Source: Duganella sp. CF517
GTDB taxonomy: Bacteria > Pseudomonadota > Gammaproteobacteria > Burkholderiales > Burkholderiaceae_D
NCBI RefSeq assembly: GCF_900110275.1
Contig: NZ_FODC01000013.1
Coordinates: 1-49,592 of the forward strand
Direction of reading: 5' to 3'
Length of the DNA: 49,592 bases
In this document: positions 9,027-16,757 of the stretch, one piece after another
How positions within the stretch are numbered: position 1 is the stretch's first letter
Layout of the letters: every line of letters begins with the position of its first letter
Program-made: the position numbers and the translations under genes
The notes under the pieces: model-generated
What the model saw: only the letters and a program-made list of their open reading frames with translations
Told to the model about the DNA's origin: nothing
Database searches by the model: none

Positions 9027-9944
9027 ATGGCAGCAAACAAGAAACAACCCTCCCCACTAGCCTCCCTGCTCGCCGAGCTGCGTACGCTCACCGACCGCAT
9101 CGCCGCCGCCGAAGCCGGCGAAGACCCCCGCGCCGTCAAGAAACTGCGCCTCGGCCTCGAGCAAGTCACCGCCCAGCTGAAAAACGTCACACATAAGCTC
9201 GACCCGGTGCTGCGTCCTGAATCCATCTTCGACCCCACCGACCCCAACACCTCCGGCCGCGTTGTCGCGCTGACACTGGTCGCCCAAACCAAGCACCCGC
9301 TATCGAAGATCCCCGAATTCTACGGCGCCGGCGTCTACGCCATTTACTACCGCGGCAACTTCGGCCCCTACGCGTCGCTAAAGGGCATGGACCACCCGAT
9401 CTACGTCGGCAAGGCCGATCCCGACAACCAAGCCGCCAAGGACGCGGTCAGCCAGGGCACCAAACTATCCGCCCGCCTCAACGAGCACGCAAAAAGCATC
9501 CGCAGCGCCGGCACCACCCTCGACATCAACGATTTCGACTGCCGCTTCCTGATCGTGCAAACGGGCTTCCAGAAATCGGCAGAGGACTACCTGATTAACT
9601 TCTTTAAGCCGATCTGGAATTCGGAAACGAAGATATGCTTCGGCCTGGGCAAGCACGGCGACAGCTCGGAAACCCGGGTCAACAAGCGCTCCCCGTGGGA
9701 CACGATGCATCCCGGCCGGAAGTGGGCCGACGCCACCACGGAAAATCAAAAGGCGCCGGAAACGATCGTCGAACAGATCGGCGCCCACCTGGCCAAGCAC
9801 CGGCCTTACGCCGACATCCACGAAATCTTTGAACGGTTCACCGAAGACATGCATCAGCTGAACTTGGACCACTTCTACACCCCGGCCCACGGCTCCGTCG
9901 AGCTGGAGGAGGCTGCGGCGCCGGCCGGCGACGCTACTTCCTGA
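9027..9944 (+). CDS. Eco29kI-family type II restriction endonuclease (GIY-YIG nuclease)
   Basis: A 305-residue GIY-YIG nuclease of the Eco29kI type, which cuts unmodified DNA and is paired with a C5 methyltransferase. The catalytic set is visible: AGVYAIYY (102-108, GIY element), PIYVGKAD (124-131, YIG element), R150, H154, E186 in EDYLINFFKPIWNSE and N198. The R-to-H (4) and E-to-N (12) spacings match what I recall for Eco29kI. That enzyme is about 214 residues and recognises CCGCGG; specificity here is untested. Extra material includes an N-terminal charged helix of about 55 residues (probable coiled coil) and about 50 residues at the C-terminus. It converges on the methyltransferase with an 11-base overlap of coding ends. 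No controller (C) protein gene is evident. Confidence 0.85.
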   Translation: MAANKKQPSPLASLLAELRTLTDRIAAAEAGEDPRAVKKLRLGLEQVTAQLKNVTHKLDPVLRPESIFDPTDPNTSGRVVALTLVAQTKHPLSKIPEFYGAGVYAIYYRGNFGPYASLKGMDHPIYVGKADPDNQAAKDAVSQGTKLSARLNEHAKSIRSAGTTLDINDFDCRFLIVQTGFQKSAEDYLINFFKPIWNSETKICFGLGKHGDSSETRVNKRSPWDTMHPGRKWADATTENQKAPETIVEQIGAHLAKHRPYADIHEIFERFTEDMHQLNLDHFYTPAHGSVELEEAAAPAGDATS

Positions 9945-11205
9945 GCAGCTCGCACACGCTCTCGGCGATCACCGACGCCAGCCGCACCGGCACGGCGTTG
10001 CCGAGCTGGCGCATGACCTCCGACCAGGTGCCCTCGAACAGGAACGTGTCCGGGAAGGTCTGGATGCGGGCCGACTCGCGCACGGTGAAATAGCGCATCG
10101 AGCCATCCGTGCGCCGCAGCATGTTCTCGCCGCCCGGCACGCCGTGGTCGCCCGCCTTCAACGCCTTCGCCGGCTCGTCCAGCGGACTGCCGGTGTGGCC
10201 GACATAGGCGCGCGCGCCCGGCTGGAAACGATGCGCCTGCACCTTGTTGGGGTGACGCTCCGGATCGGGCAGATCGCAAATGGCGTCGCGCACGGTTTTC
10301 CACGCCAGCAGGTTGGCACCGTAGTCGGCGTCGACAAGCGTGCGGATCTTCTTCTCGACGCCCTCGGGCCGGGGCGGCCGGTGACGCGTGGCCACCTTGT
10401 GCCGCTCCCAATATTCCCCGGACGCCCATTGCGACAACAACAGCGCGTCGGCGCTGTGCGTCTCGGCGGGCGGCGTCCATAGCTTGTCCTGGTCCGCGCG
10501 GAAGCCGACAAAGAACACGCGCATGCGCTTCTGCGGCACGCCGTAGTTGGCCGCGTTCACCAGCTTGAACGTCACCCGGTACTCGCTGACGGCGCCCGGC
10601 TTGTTCTTCCACTTGCGCAAGCGGGCCAGGTGGTCGCCCCACTGCTCCTTCGGCTTCGCGGTCAGTGACGGAAACTCCAGCTGCAGCAGGATATAGTCGA
10701 AGTAGTCGGCGAAGGCGGCGCGCGTGAGGCCCTGCACGTTCTCGAAGACGAACGCGCGCGGACGGGCCTCGCGCACGGCGCGCACCGCCTGCGGAAACAT
10801 GTCGCGCTCGTCCAGGAAGCCGCCGTGCTTGCCGCCCATGGAAAAGGGCTGGCAAGGCGGACCGCCGGTGATCAGGTCGATGCCGTCGAAGGCGTCGTAC
10901 TTGAAGTGCTTGACGTCGCCTTCCGTCACGTCCGGCCAATGGCTGATCGGCGCGACCTGGTGTTGCTTGTTGTGCCGGATAGTGTTGCAGGCGTGCGTGT
11001 TCCACTCGACCACCGCGCGATGGCGCACGTCGTTGCTGGAAAACCCGAGCGCCAGTCCGCCCGCGCCCGCGAACAGTTCGATCGATTCGAGGGGGCGCGG
11101 CGCCAGCACCAATGGTGGTTCCTGAAGCGCGGAGGTGAGAGGCTGCTTGTACATGGTTTTGAGAACGTCGGGTTGAATCGGTGCGGCAGCGGCCGGGCGC
11201 GTCAC
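9934..11205 (-). CDS. C5 DNA cytosine methyltransferase (modification partner)
   Basis: A 423-residue 5-methylcytosine methyltransferase that protects host sites from the convergent endonuclease. Motif I is FAGAGG (45-50); motif IV is GGPPCQPFS with nucleophile Cys118; motif VI is ENV (155-157); motif VIII is PQKRMR; and motif X is GNAV near the C-terminus. The target-recognition region lies between motifs VIII and X. The first start codon is the ATG at 11205; an alternative ATG at 11154 also leaves all motifs intact. A strong leftward promoter candidate with an embedded LexA box lies at 11408-11436, about 200 bases upstream. If that promoter is used, modification would be SOS-controlled, which is unusual. 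Confidence 0.92.
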   Translation of the reverse strand: MTRPAAAAPIQPDVLKTMYKQPLTSALQEPPLVLAPRPLESIELFAGAGGLALGFSSNDVRHRAVVEWNTHACNTIRHNKQHQVAPISHWPDVTEGDVKHFKYDAFDGIDLITGGPPCQPFSMGGKHGGFLDERDMFPQAVRAVREARPRAFVFENVQGLTRAAFADYFDYILLQLEFPSLTAKPKEQWGDHLARLRKWKNKPGAVSEYRVTFKLVNAANYGVPQKRMRVFFVGFRADQDKLWTPPAETHSADALLLSQWASGEYWERHKVATRHRPPRPEGVEKKIRTLVDADYGANLLAWKTVRDAICDLPDPERHPNKVQAHRFQPGARAYVGHTGSPLDEPAKALKAGDHGVPGGENMLRRTDGSMRYFTVRESARIQTFPDTFLFEGTWSEVMRQLGNAVPVRLASVIAESVCELLRK

Positions 11206-11407
11206 GGAGGCGGATTTCGCTACGTCGAGCGGCGAGACCTGTGTGAGCGTGCGGTCGGGTGGCGCGGTGCTGCTAAAACTGGCCGTAGATGCCGGCGGCG
11301 TGACTCGGCAGTATAAAGCAACGGGATGACTGCGGCCATATCAGCTTTCTTTGATTGACGGGTATGTCGCCTGTTTCCAATGCCCAGCAACTGCAAACAC
11401 TATGCTG

Positions 11408-11436
11408 ATTATACTGTGAATTCATACAGTATCCAA
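11408..11436 (-). promoter_or_regulatory. Sigma70-type promoter candidate reading towards the methyltransferase
   Basis: On the minus strand, TTGGAT (11431-11436) is followed by exactly 17 bases and then a consensus TATAAT (11408-11413). Transcription would start near 11400 and give a leader of roughly 195 bases before the methyltransferase ATG. A TATACT hexamer on the opposite strand (11410-11415) could be the -10 of a rightward vsr promoter, but its -35 is poor. Confidence 0.55.
11412..11431. promoter_or_regulatory. LexA/SOS box
   Basis: TACTG (11412-11416), ten bases, then CAGTA (11427-11431) reproduces the enterobacterial and betaproteobacterial LexA operator, including the core CTGT-N8-ACAG. 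The box fills the spacer between the -35 and -10 of the leftward promoter and also covers the TATACT on the other strand. LexA binding would therefore block transcription in both directions. Confidence 0.7.
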
Positions 11437-11524
11437 TGCGCGTTCTTTGCTTATCCTCAAAATGCTCTTGAATATTTTGTGGCAGGTGCAATCCTCTTCT
11501 TGTTGTTGAAAAGGAGGTGAGCAG

Positions 11525-11974
11525 ATGGTTGACTCGCTGGATCAAGCGGCGCGCAGTGCTGTCATGGCACGGGTGCGAGGTAAAAACACCAAGCCCGAGA
11601 TGATTGTCAGAAAATTGGTGTTTGCTGCCGGCTATCGCTACCGGCTCCATGTGCGCAAGCTGCCGGGCTCGCCGGATCTGGTTTTCCCCTCTCGCAAGAA
11701 GGTGATTTTTGTTCATGGCTGCTTTTGGCATCGCCATGATAACTGCGCGGCGTCAAGAATACCGAAGTCGCGCGTGGACTTCTGGAGCGACAAGCTCAAC
11801 GGCAATAAAGCTCGGGATCAGAGAAACCAGGAGGCGCTAATCCACGCGGGATGGCGGGTGCTAGTGGTTTGGGAATGCGAACTGGGCGATCTCATAGTGT
11901 TAGAGGATAGACTGAGGCTGTTTCTGGGACCGATCACAATGAAATCCGTGATCAACGGGCATTCGAAGTATTAG
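11525..11974 (+). CDS. vsr: Very short patch repair endonuclease Vsr
   Basis: Vsr nicks DNA 5' of T:G mismatches that arise when 5-methylcytosine deaminates, and so normally accompanies C5 methyltransferases. The 149-residue protein has the family landmarks: VMARVRGKNTKPEM near the N-terminus, catalytic Asp51 in GSPDLVFP, FVHGCFWHRH (63-71), and probable structural-zinc ligands C66, H71, C74 and C118. The start is fixed by a textbook ribosome site (AAGGAGGTGA, 11510-11519). It sits back-to-back with the methyltransferase across the LexA-box region. Vsr also occurs as a member of GHKL-Z1 restriction clusters, remnants of which lie just downstream on the other strand. Confidence 0.93.
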   Translation: MVDSLDQAARSAVMARVRGKNTKPEMIVRKLVFAAGYRYRLHVRKLPGSPDLVFPSRKKVIFVHGCFWHRHDNCAASRIPKSRVDFWSDKLNGNKARDQRNQEALIHAGWRVLVVWECELGDLIVLEDRLRLFLGPITMKSVINGHSKY

Positions 11975-12084
11975 CGTTGGCGACGTGGCTAATTTATTAT
12001 TAGATGACGAGAGTGACAGCCTCAAAGGATCAGAAAATCTCTGCTCTTCTCTAAGTTTTTCGAGGCAATAATAAAAGCCGATGT

Positions 12085-12114
12085 GCGGCACTGAACCAAT
12101 AATTATAGTGCCGC
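12085..12114 (-). terminator. Hairpin between convergent vsr and Z1 remnant
   Basis: GCGGCACT (12085-12092) pairs with AGTGCCGC (12107-12114) around a 14-base AT-rich loop. On the minus strand the hairpin is followed by a T-rich tract (CTTTTATTATT around 12066-12076), so it best serves the leftward Z1 transcript. It is moderate as an intrinsic terminator. Confidence 0.45.
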
Positions 12115-12134
12115 TGACAGATTATCTTTCTAGC

Positions 12135-13125
12135 TCAAGTTATCGTGCTCATCGAGCTTGCCTGGCTTTTATTCCTGGTGAATTGAAGACTGCCCTTATA
12201 TTTATAAAAAAGCTTTGCTTTTCCATCTGAGTTATGCAATATCTTAATATGATGAACCGCGTCCGGAAATTTACTTTTCTCGAGCTGATTATTGCCGATA
12301 AAACCCTTCGAACGAGAAATATTAACTTTGTCCGCAGAATTGTAGCCGTCTATAGATGCCGCCGTGTGGATCGCAAGCGTGCCTGCGTCATACGAAGATA
12401 CGGTTTCAATAGAATTAATCAAAAATCTCGGCAAAGATTTTATGCCGATAATTTTTTGCAATTTTCGTAAAACTTTAATACTTTGTTGATCCTTTAGAAC
12501 TAAAGTATCCAGATCATTAGAAAACTCAAACATTCCAAACGACATCTCTCCCCGGTCGATTGCCACGGTTGCCTTTTCAATGCTAGCGGATACAGCGATT
12601 GATATCCGTTTATCGCCTATCCATACTGGTGAGCCGATTTCTTCTACAGTCGCTAACGCCAATTTGTGAAAAACAAAACACCGGTGCCAGTCGGAATAAA
12701 GCTGTGACGGTATTGTTAATTCAAAATGTTCGAGATATTCCCCGCGCGCCCCAAACATACGAGCCCGCTGAATATAAGTGTCTTGCTGCAATCGATGGCG
12801 CACATTTCGTGTGAAAAACATTGACAATAAATTGGGGAATGTAACTCCACGGGAAATAATATTCCCACCAATAATTATGGAAAACGGCGAACTGGGCTCT
12901 GTGGCATTTTCTCCCGCAGCGATTCGATCTCGTTCGCTGTTAATCACAGTAAGGGTGGCACGAGAGGCATTTTCAACTACGTATGTCGTAATCTCGTCCG
13001 TATTTTTCGGAAATATCTTCTTTGCTGCAAGATAGATCTTTTTGACTAACTCGTCGAACTCCGTACTGTCGCTGTCGATTAAAGTATTAATTGAATGCTC
13101 TATGGCGACTCTATCTGTTTCATGG
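12135..13125 (-). pseudogene. Z1-domain helicase/endonuclease, C-terminal remnant (5' part lost)
   Basis: This is the last ~330 residues of a Z1-domain protein. The recognisable block is IIIGGNIISRGVTFPNLLSMFF (12841-12880 region; key residues GGN and SRG) followed by QQDTYIQRARMFG, which resembles helicase motif VI. Z1 proteins are usually around 800-950 residues and occur with GHKL/MORC-like ATPases, a PD-(D/E)XK nuclease, Vsr and a C5 methyltransferase. Here native sequence begins at HETDRVAIEH and is preceded directly by the IS21-family end at 13126. The N-terminal ATPase half is absent, and the apparent frame reads out of the IS terminus (first ATG-like start inside the IS at 13187). Composition is AT-richer than the chromosome core. 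It is probably non-functional. Confidence 0.8.
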
Positions 13126-13599
13126 TGTTGATTTGCACCGAAAATTGACCCACTTTCCCCAGTAATTTGCAACTGAAACTGACCCACGTGAAGAGCACAA
13201 TTCGACCTGTCTCATCGGCAGGAGAACGGAGTGATCGACGTGGCTTTACTAGGCATAATTCGACGCTGGCACATTCGTGACCAGATTCCCCTACGGGAGA
13301 TTGCCCGACGCCTTGGCATCTCGCGCAATACCGTCCGACGTTATCTACGATCGGAAATGACTGAGCCCAGCTATGCCGAGCGGCGTATAGCTAGTGGGCT
13401 AGACAAATATTCTTTGCAATTATCAGGATGGCTTAAGGCCGAAGCGAGCAAGCCGCGCAAGCAGCGGCGCAGTTTGAAACAGATCCACGCGGACCTGAAA
13501 GAGCTGGGTTATGAGGGATCGTATGACCGCGTGGCAGCGTTTGCCAGGCAGTGGAAGGCGGGTCAAACTGAGTGGGTCAATTCATCGAGCAAACGAACA
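13126..13599 (+). mobile_element. Internally deleted IS21-family element (both ends kept, istB lost)
   Basis: The left end (13126-13153) begins TGTTGATTTGCACCG and runs into AATTGACCCAC. The right end (13572-13599) begins GTGGGTCAATT and finishes GAACA. Inverted, the two 28-base ends agree at about 20 positions and have the TG...CA termini of IS21-like elements. A second AACTGACCCAC-type repeat at 13177-13187 fits the multiple terminal repeats of this family. Between the ends is only the 5' part of istA. The flanking bases (TTTCATGG on the left, CCCACAAC on the right) show no target duplication, and the element joins two different truncated genes, so it probably marks a deletion rather than a simple insertion. 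Confidence 0.8.
13231..13571 (+). pseudogene. istA: IstA transposase, N-terminal fragment
   Basis: The frame starts with GTG at 13231 after an AGGAG site and encodes IIRRWHIRDQIPLREIARRLGISRNTVRRYLR, the helix-turn-helix start of IS21-family IstA transposases, continuing to about FARQWKAGQTE (13570). There it runs directly into the right terminal repeat. The DDE catalytic domain and the IstB ATPase helper are missing, so it cannot transpose by itself. A full IstA is about 500 residues; about 114 remain. Confidence 0.82.
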
Positions 13600-13982
13600 C
13601 CCACAACCGGCCGCCCATACTGGAGCGGCAGATCTCTTTTTGGGGAAAATGCGATGTGCCACAGAGCTTTTAAGCCAGCCTCATCCATGGAGGCGCCATT
13701 ATCCAGAATACACATGGAGGCATTTGGGCTTGTTAAGTTAGACGAGATTCTGACGTCTACATAGTCTGCTCCAGCATCCCAGCTATTAGAAATCAGCTCT
13801 TCGAAAGCTTTCTGCGGGGACGAATATAATTGTTCGCTAAAATGCTCTAGAAATCGGGTGCTGAGTTCAACTTTGATCGTACTTGACAGCTTCCCGATAG
13901 TCTCTAATGGAAGATTCGGAAAATTCACAGGGCTCCCGGAGAGATCTGTATTTGTACCAGAGATATCTTTGTCAATTTTCAT
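13600..13982 (-). pseudogene. GHKL (MORC/MutL-type) ATPase, N-terminal remnant truncated by IS21 element
   Basis: About 128 residues of an ATP-binding protein remain. LYSSPQKAFEELISNSWDAGAD is the GHKL N-box (E and N contact Mg-ATP), and CILDNGASMDEAGLKALWHIAFSPKR is the G1 box region (DNGxSM). The reading ends in YGRPVVG, just before the expected GKFGIGK lid motif, where the IS21 right end begins at 13599. I chose the ATG at 13982; a TTG at 14006 is also open. The gene is collinear with the Z1 remnant on the other side of the element, as in GHKL-Z1 restriction-associated clusters. Without the lid and transducer domains it should be inactive. Confidence 0.82.
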
Positions 13983-14148
13983 GATGAGTCTTTCACACCT
14001 TAGCAAGATCTAGCATGGGGGAAATTAGCTTCTGATAATTATTTTACACGCAGTATTTCGGCCAAAAAATTTATTTATGCAGCTGTTTCTAAAATTTTTC
14101 AAGATGCGCGCGATCTTTTCATCGCAAGATGATAGTTACCAAATAAAA

Positions 14149-14172
14149 GGGCCAGCCTTATAAGGCTGGCCC
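14149..14172 (-). terminator. Intrinsic terminator of gyrB
   Basis: A perfect 24-base palindrome (GGGCCAGCCTTA and its complement) lies 31 bases after the gyrB stop. On the minus strand it is followed by CTTTTATTT. It ends the dnaA-dnaN-gyrB transcript and shields the neighbouring accessory island. Confidence 0.85.
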
Positions 14173-14202
14173 TGCTGTCGTCAGGGAGGTTGGTACGCTG
14201 CG

Positions 14203-16704
14203 TTAAACGTCAATATTCCCCGCCCGCAGCGCATTATTCTCAATAAACGCCCGGCGCGGCTCCACGTCATCCCCCATCAGCGTTGTAAAGATCTGATCCG
14301 CAGCAATCGCGTCCTCGATCTGCACCTTCAGCAAGCGCCGCACGGTCGGATCCATGGTGGTCTCCCACAGCTGATCCGGATTCATCTCACCCAGACCTTT
14401 GTAGCGCTGCTTCGACACCACCCGTTCCGCCTCGTCGCGCAGCCACTGCATCGCGTGGTGGAAGTCGACCACGGCCGATTCCTTGGTCCGCTCGCCTTCG
14501 CCACGGCGCACGATCGCGCCTTCGCCGATCAAGCCCTTGAACGTGGCGGCGGCGCTGGCCAGCACGTTGTAGTCCGCGCCCTGCACGAAGTCGGCGTCGA
14601 TCGCGCTGACCTTGACGTTACCGTGATGCATGCGCTCGATGCGCAGCGCGTGCTTCTCCGACAGCTCGTCCGAAATCACCGTCACCTTGACGGCGATGTC
14701 GTTGATCTCCTTCGACAGCGCGGCGGCCGACGCTTCCGCCAGCTCCTGCGTGCTCAGGTCCAGGGTCACGCCGGTCATGATGGCGGTCAGCGCGGCGCGG
14801 TCGATCACGCGCGTCAGGCGCATCATGATGACGTTGGCCAGGTTGAACTGACGCACCAGCTCGCCCAGCGGTTCGCCGACGATCGGGTCTGCGCCTTCGC
14901 GCGGGATCAGCACGGCGGTGTTGAGCGCGACGTTCATCATGTAGGTCGCTTCCTCGGCGTCATCCTTCAGATAACGCTCGTCGCGGCCGGCCTTGACCTT
15001 GTACAGCGGCGGTTGCGCGATGTAGATGTGGCCGCGCTCGACCAGTTGCGGCATCTGGCGGTAGAACAGGGTCAGCAGCAGCGTGCGGATGTGGGCGCCG
15101 TCGACGTCCGCATCGGTCATGATGATGATGCGGTGGTAGCGCAGCTTGTCGACGTTGAATTCGTCCGGGCCGATCGAGGTGCCCAGGGTGGCGATCAGCG
15201 TGGTGATCTGCTCCGACGACAGCATCTTTTCGAAGCGCGCCTTTTCCACGTTCAACACCTTACCGCGCAGCGGCAGGATCGCCTGGAACTTGCGGTCGCG
15301 GCCCTGCTTGGCGGAGCCGCCTGCGGAGTCACCCTCGACGATGTACAGTTCGCACAGCGCCGGGTCTTTTTCCTGGCAGTCGGCCAGCTTGGCCGACAGG
15401 CCCAGGCCGTCCATGATGCCTTTGCGGCGGGTCAGGTCGCGGGCCTTGCGGGCCGCTTCGCGCGCGCGCGCCGCTTCGACGATCTTGCCGCAGATGATTT
15501 TGGCGTCGTTCGGTTTTTCCTGCAGGTAGTCCGACAGGGTCTTGGCGACGATCTCCTCGACCGGGCCGCGCACTTCCGACGACACCAGCTTGTCCTTGGT
15601 CTGCGACGAGAATTTCGGCTCGGGCACCTTGACCGACAGCACGCAGGTCAGGCCTTCGCGCATGTCGTCGCCGGAGATTTCAACCTTGGCCTTCTTGGCG
15701 AATTCCTGCTCGTCGATGTATTTGTTGATGACGCGGGTCATCGCCGCGCGCAGGCCGGTCAGGTGGGTGCCGCCGTCGCGCTGCGGGATGTTGTTGGTGA
15801 AGCACAGCACCTGTTCGTTGTAGGCGTCGTTCCATTGCATCGAGACGTCGACCGAGATGTTGGTGTTCTGGTCCGACATGCGTTCGCCGGTGGCCTGGAA
15901 CACGGTCGGGTGCAGCACCGTCTTGGCTTTGTTGATGTATTCGACGAAGCCTCGCGTGCCGCCTTCGAAGGCGAAGATTTCTTCCTTGCCGTTGCGCTGG
16001 TCGCTCAGGCGGATGTTGACGCCGTTATTGAGGAACGACAGCTCGCGGATGCGCTTGGCCAGGATTTCGTAGTGGAATTCGACGTTGCCGAAGATGGTTT
16101 CGTCGGCCCAGAAGTGGACGTCGGTGCCGCGCTTGTCGGTTTCGCCGATGACCTTGATCGGGGAGACGGCGAAGCCGTCCTTCATTTCCAGTTCGCGGTT
16201 GACCGGCACGCCGCGGGCGAATTCCATGAAGTGGACCTTGCCGTCGCGGCGGATGGTCAGCTTCAAGGTTTTCGACAGCGCGTTGACGCAGGACACGCCC
16301 ACGCCGTGCAGGCCGCCGGAGACCTTGTACGAGTTCTGGTCGAACTTGCCGCCGGCGTGCAGTTCGGTCATGACGATCTCGGCGGCGGAGCGCTTCGGAT
16401 CGTGCTTGTCGTCCATCTTCAGGCCGGTCGGCACGCCGCGGCCGTTGTCGGTGATCGAGATCGAGTTGTCCGAGTGGATGGTGACGTGGATTTCCGTGCA
16501 GTGCCCGGCCAGCGATTCGTCGATCGAGTTGTCCAGCACTTCGAACACCAGGTGGTGCAGGCCCGTGCCGTCCGAGGTGTCGCCGATGTACATGCCGGGA
16601 CGTTTGCGTACTGCTTCCAGACCTTCGAGGATCTGGATCGATGCTGCGCCGTATTCTTCGGTCGGTACCACTGGGGCTGGTTTCTCTGCTGGGATGGCGG
16701 ACAT
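14203..16704 (-). CDS. gyrB: DNA gyrase subunit B
   Basis: GyrB is the ATPase subunit of DNA gyrase, introducing negative supercoils with GyrA. The 833-residue protein carries the full set: RKRPGMYIGDT and VDNSIDE-like ATP site (LDNSIDESLAGHC), GRGVPTG, HAGGKFD, GLHGVGVSCVNALS, the TOPRIM EGDSAGGSAKQGRDR segment, DADVDGAHIRTLLLTLFYRQMP, and the C-terminal QRYKGLGEMNPDQLWETTM. A proteobacterial insertion of about 170 residues sits within the TOPRIM region, as usual for beta- and gammaproteobacteria. It is 53 bases downstream of dnaN in the standard origin operon. Confidence 0.98.
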   Translation of the reverse strand: MSAIPAEKPAPVVPTEEYGAASIQILEGLEAVRKRPGMYIGDTSDGTGLHHLVFEVLDNSIDESLAGHCTEIHVTIHSDNSISITDNGRGVPTGLKMDDKHDPKRSAAEIVMTELHAGGKFDQNSYKVSGGLHGVGVSCVNALSKTLKLTIRRDGKVHFMEFARGVPVNRELEMKDGFAVSPIKVIGETDKRGTDVHFWADETIFGNVEFHYEILAKRIRELSFLNNGVNIRLSDQRNGKEEIFAFEGGTRGFVEYINKAKTVLHPTVFQATGERMSDQNTNISVDVSMQWNDAYNEQVLCFTNNIPQRDGGTHLTGLRAAMTRVINKYIDEQEFAKKAKVEISGDDMREGLTCVLSVKVPEPKFSSQTKDKLVSSEVRGPVEEIVAKTLSDYLQEKPNDAKIICGKIVEAARAREAARKARDLTRRKGIMDGLGLSAKLADCQEKDPALCELYIVEGDSAGGSAKQGRDRKFQAILPLRGKVLNVEKARFEKMLSSEQITTLIATLGTSIGPDEFNVDKLRYHRIIIMTDADVDGAHIRTLLLTLFYRQMPQLVERGHIYIAQPPLYKVKAGRDERYLKDDAEEATYMMNVALNTAVLIPREGADPIVGEPLGELVRQFNLANVIMMRLTRVIDRAALTAIMTGVTLDLSTQELAEASAAALSKEINDIAVKVTVISDELSEKHALRIERMHHGNVKVSAIDADFVQGADYNVLASAAATFKGLIGEGAIVRRGEGERTKESAVVDFHHAMQWLRDEAERVVSKQRYKGLGEMNPDQLWETTMDPTVRRLLKVQIEDAIAADQIFTTLMGDDVEPRRAFIENNALRAGNIDV

Positions 16705-16757
16705 GTGCTGCTTTCTCTGATTATCGATTACTGGTGTTGACTGGCTGCTGCTGGAAC

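Larger units (their letters stand above)
11206..11524. other. Divergent control region between methyltransferase and vsr
   Basis: No gene is supported in these 319 bases. The region holds the LexA-like box, a leftward promoter candidate and the vsr ribosome site, described in their own entries. Confidence 0.6.

Noticed and set aside
12135..13187. The Z1 frame as a complete 350-residue gene starting at 13187
   Set aside because: Its first ~20 codons are IS21 terminal sequence, and the recognisable Z1 region begins mid-domain, so it is a remnant rather than a native gene.
13563..14006. The GHKL frame as a complete 147-residue small ATPase
   Set aside because: The last 12 or so residues are encoded by the IS21 right end, and the essential lid motif is missing.
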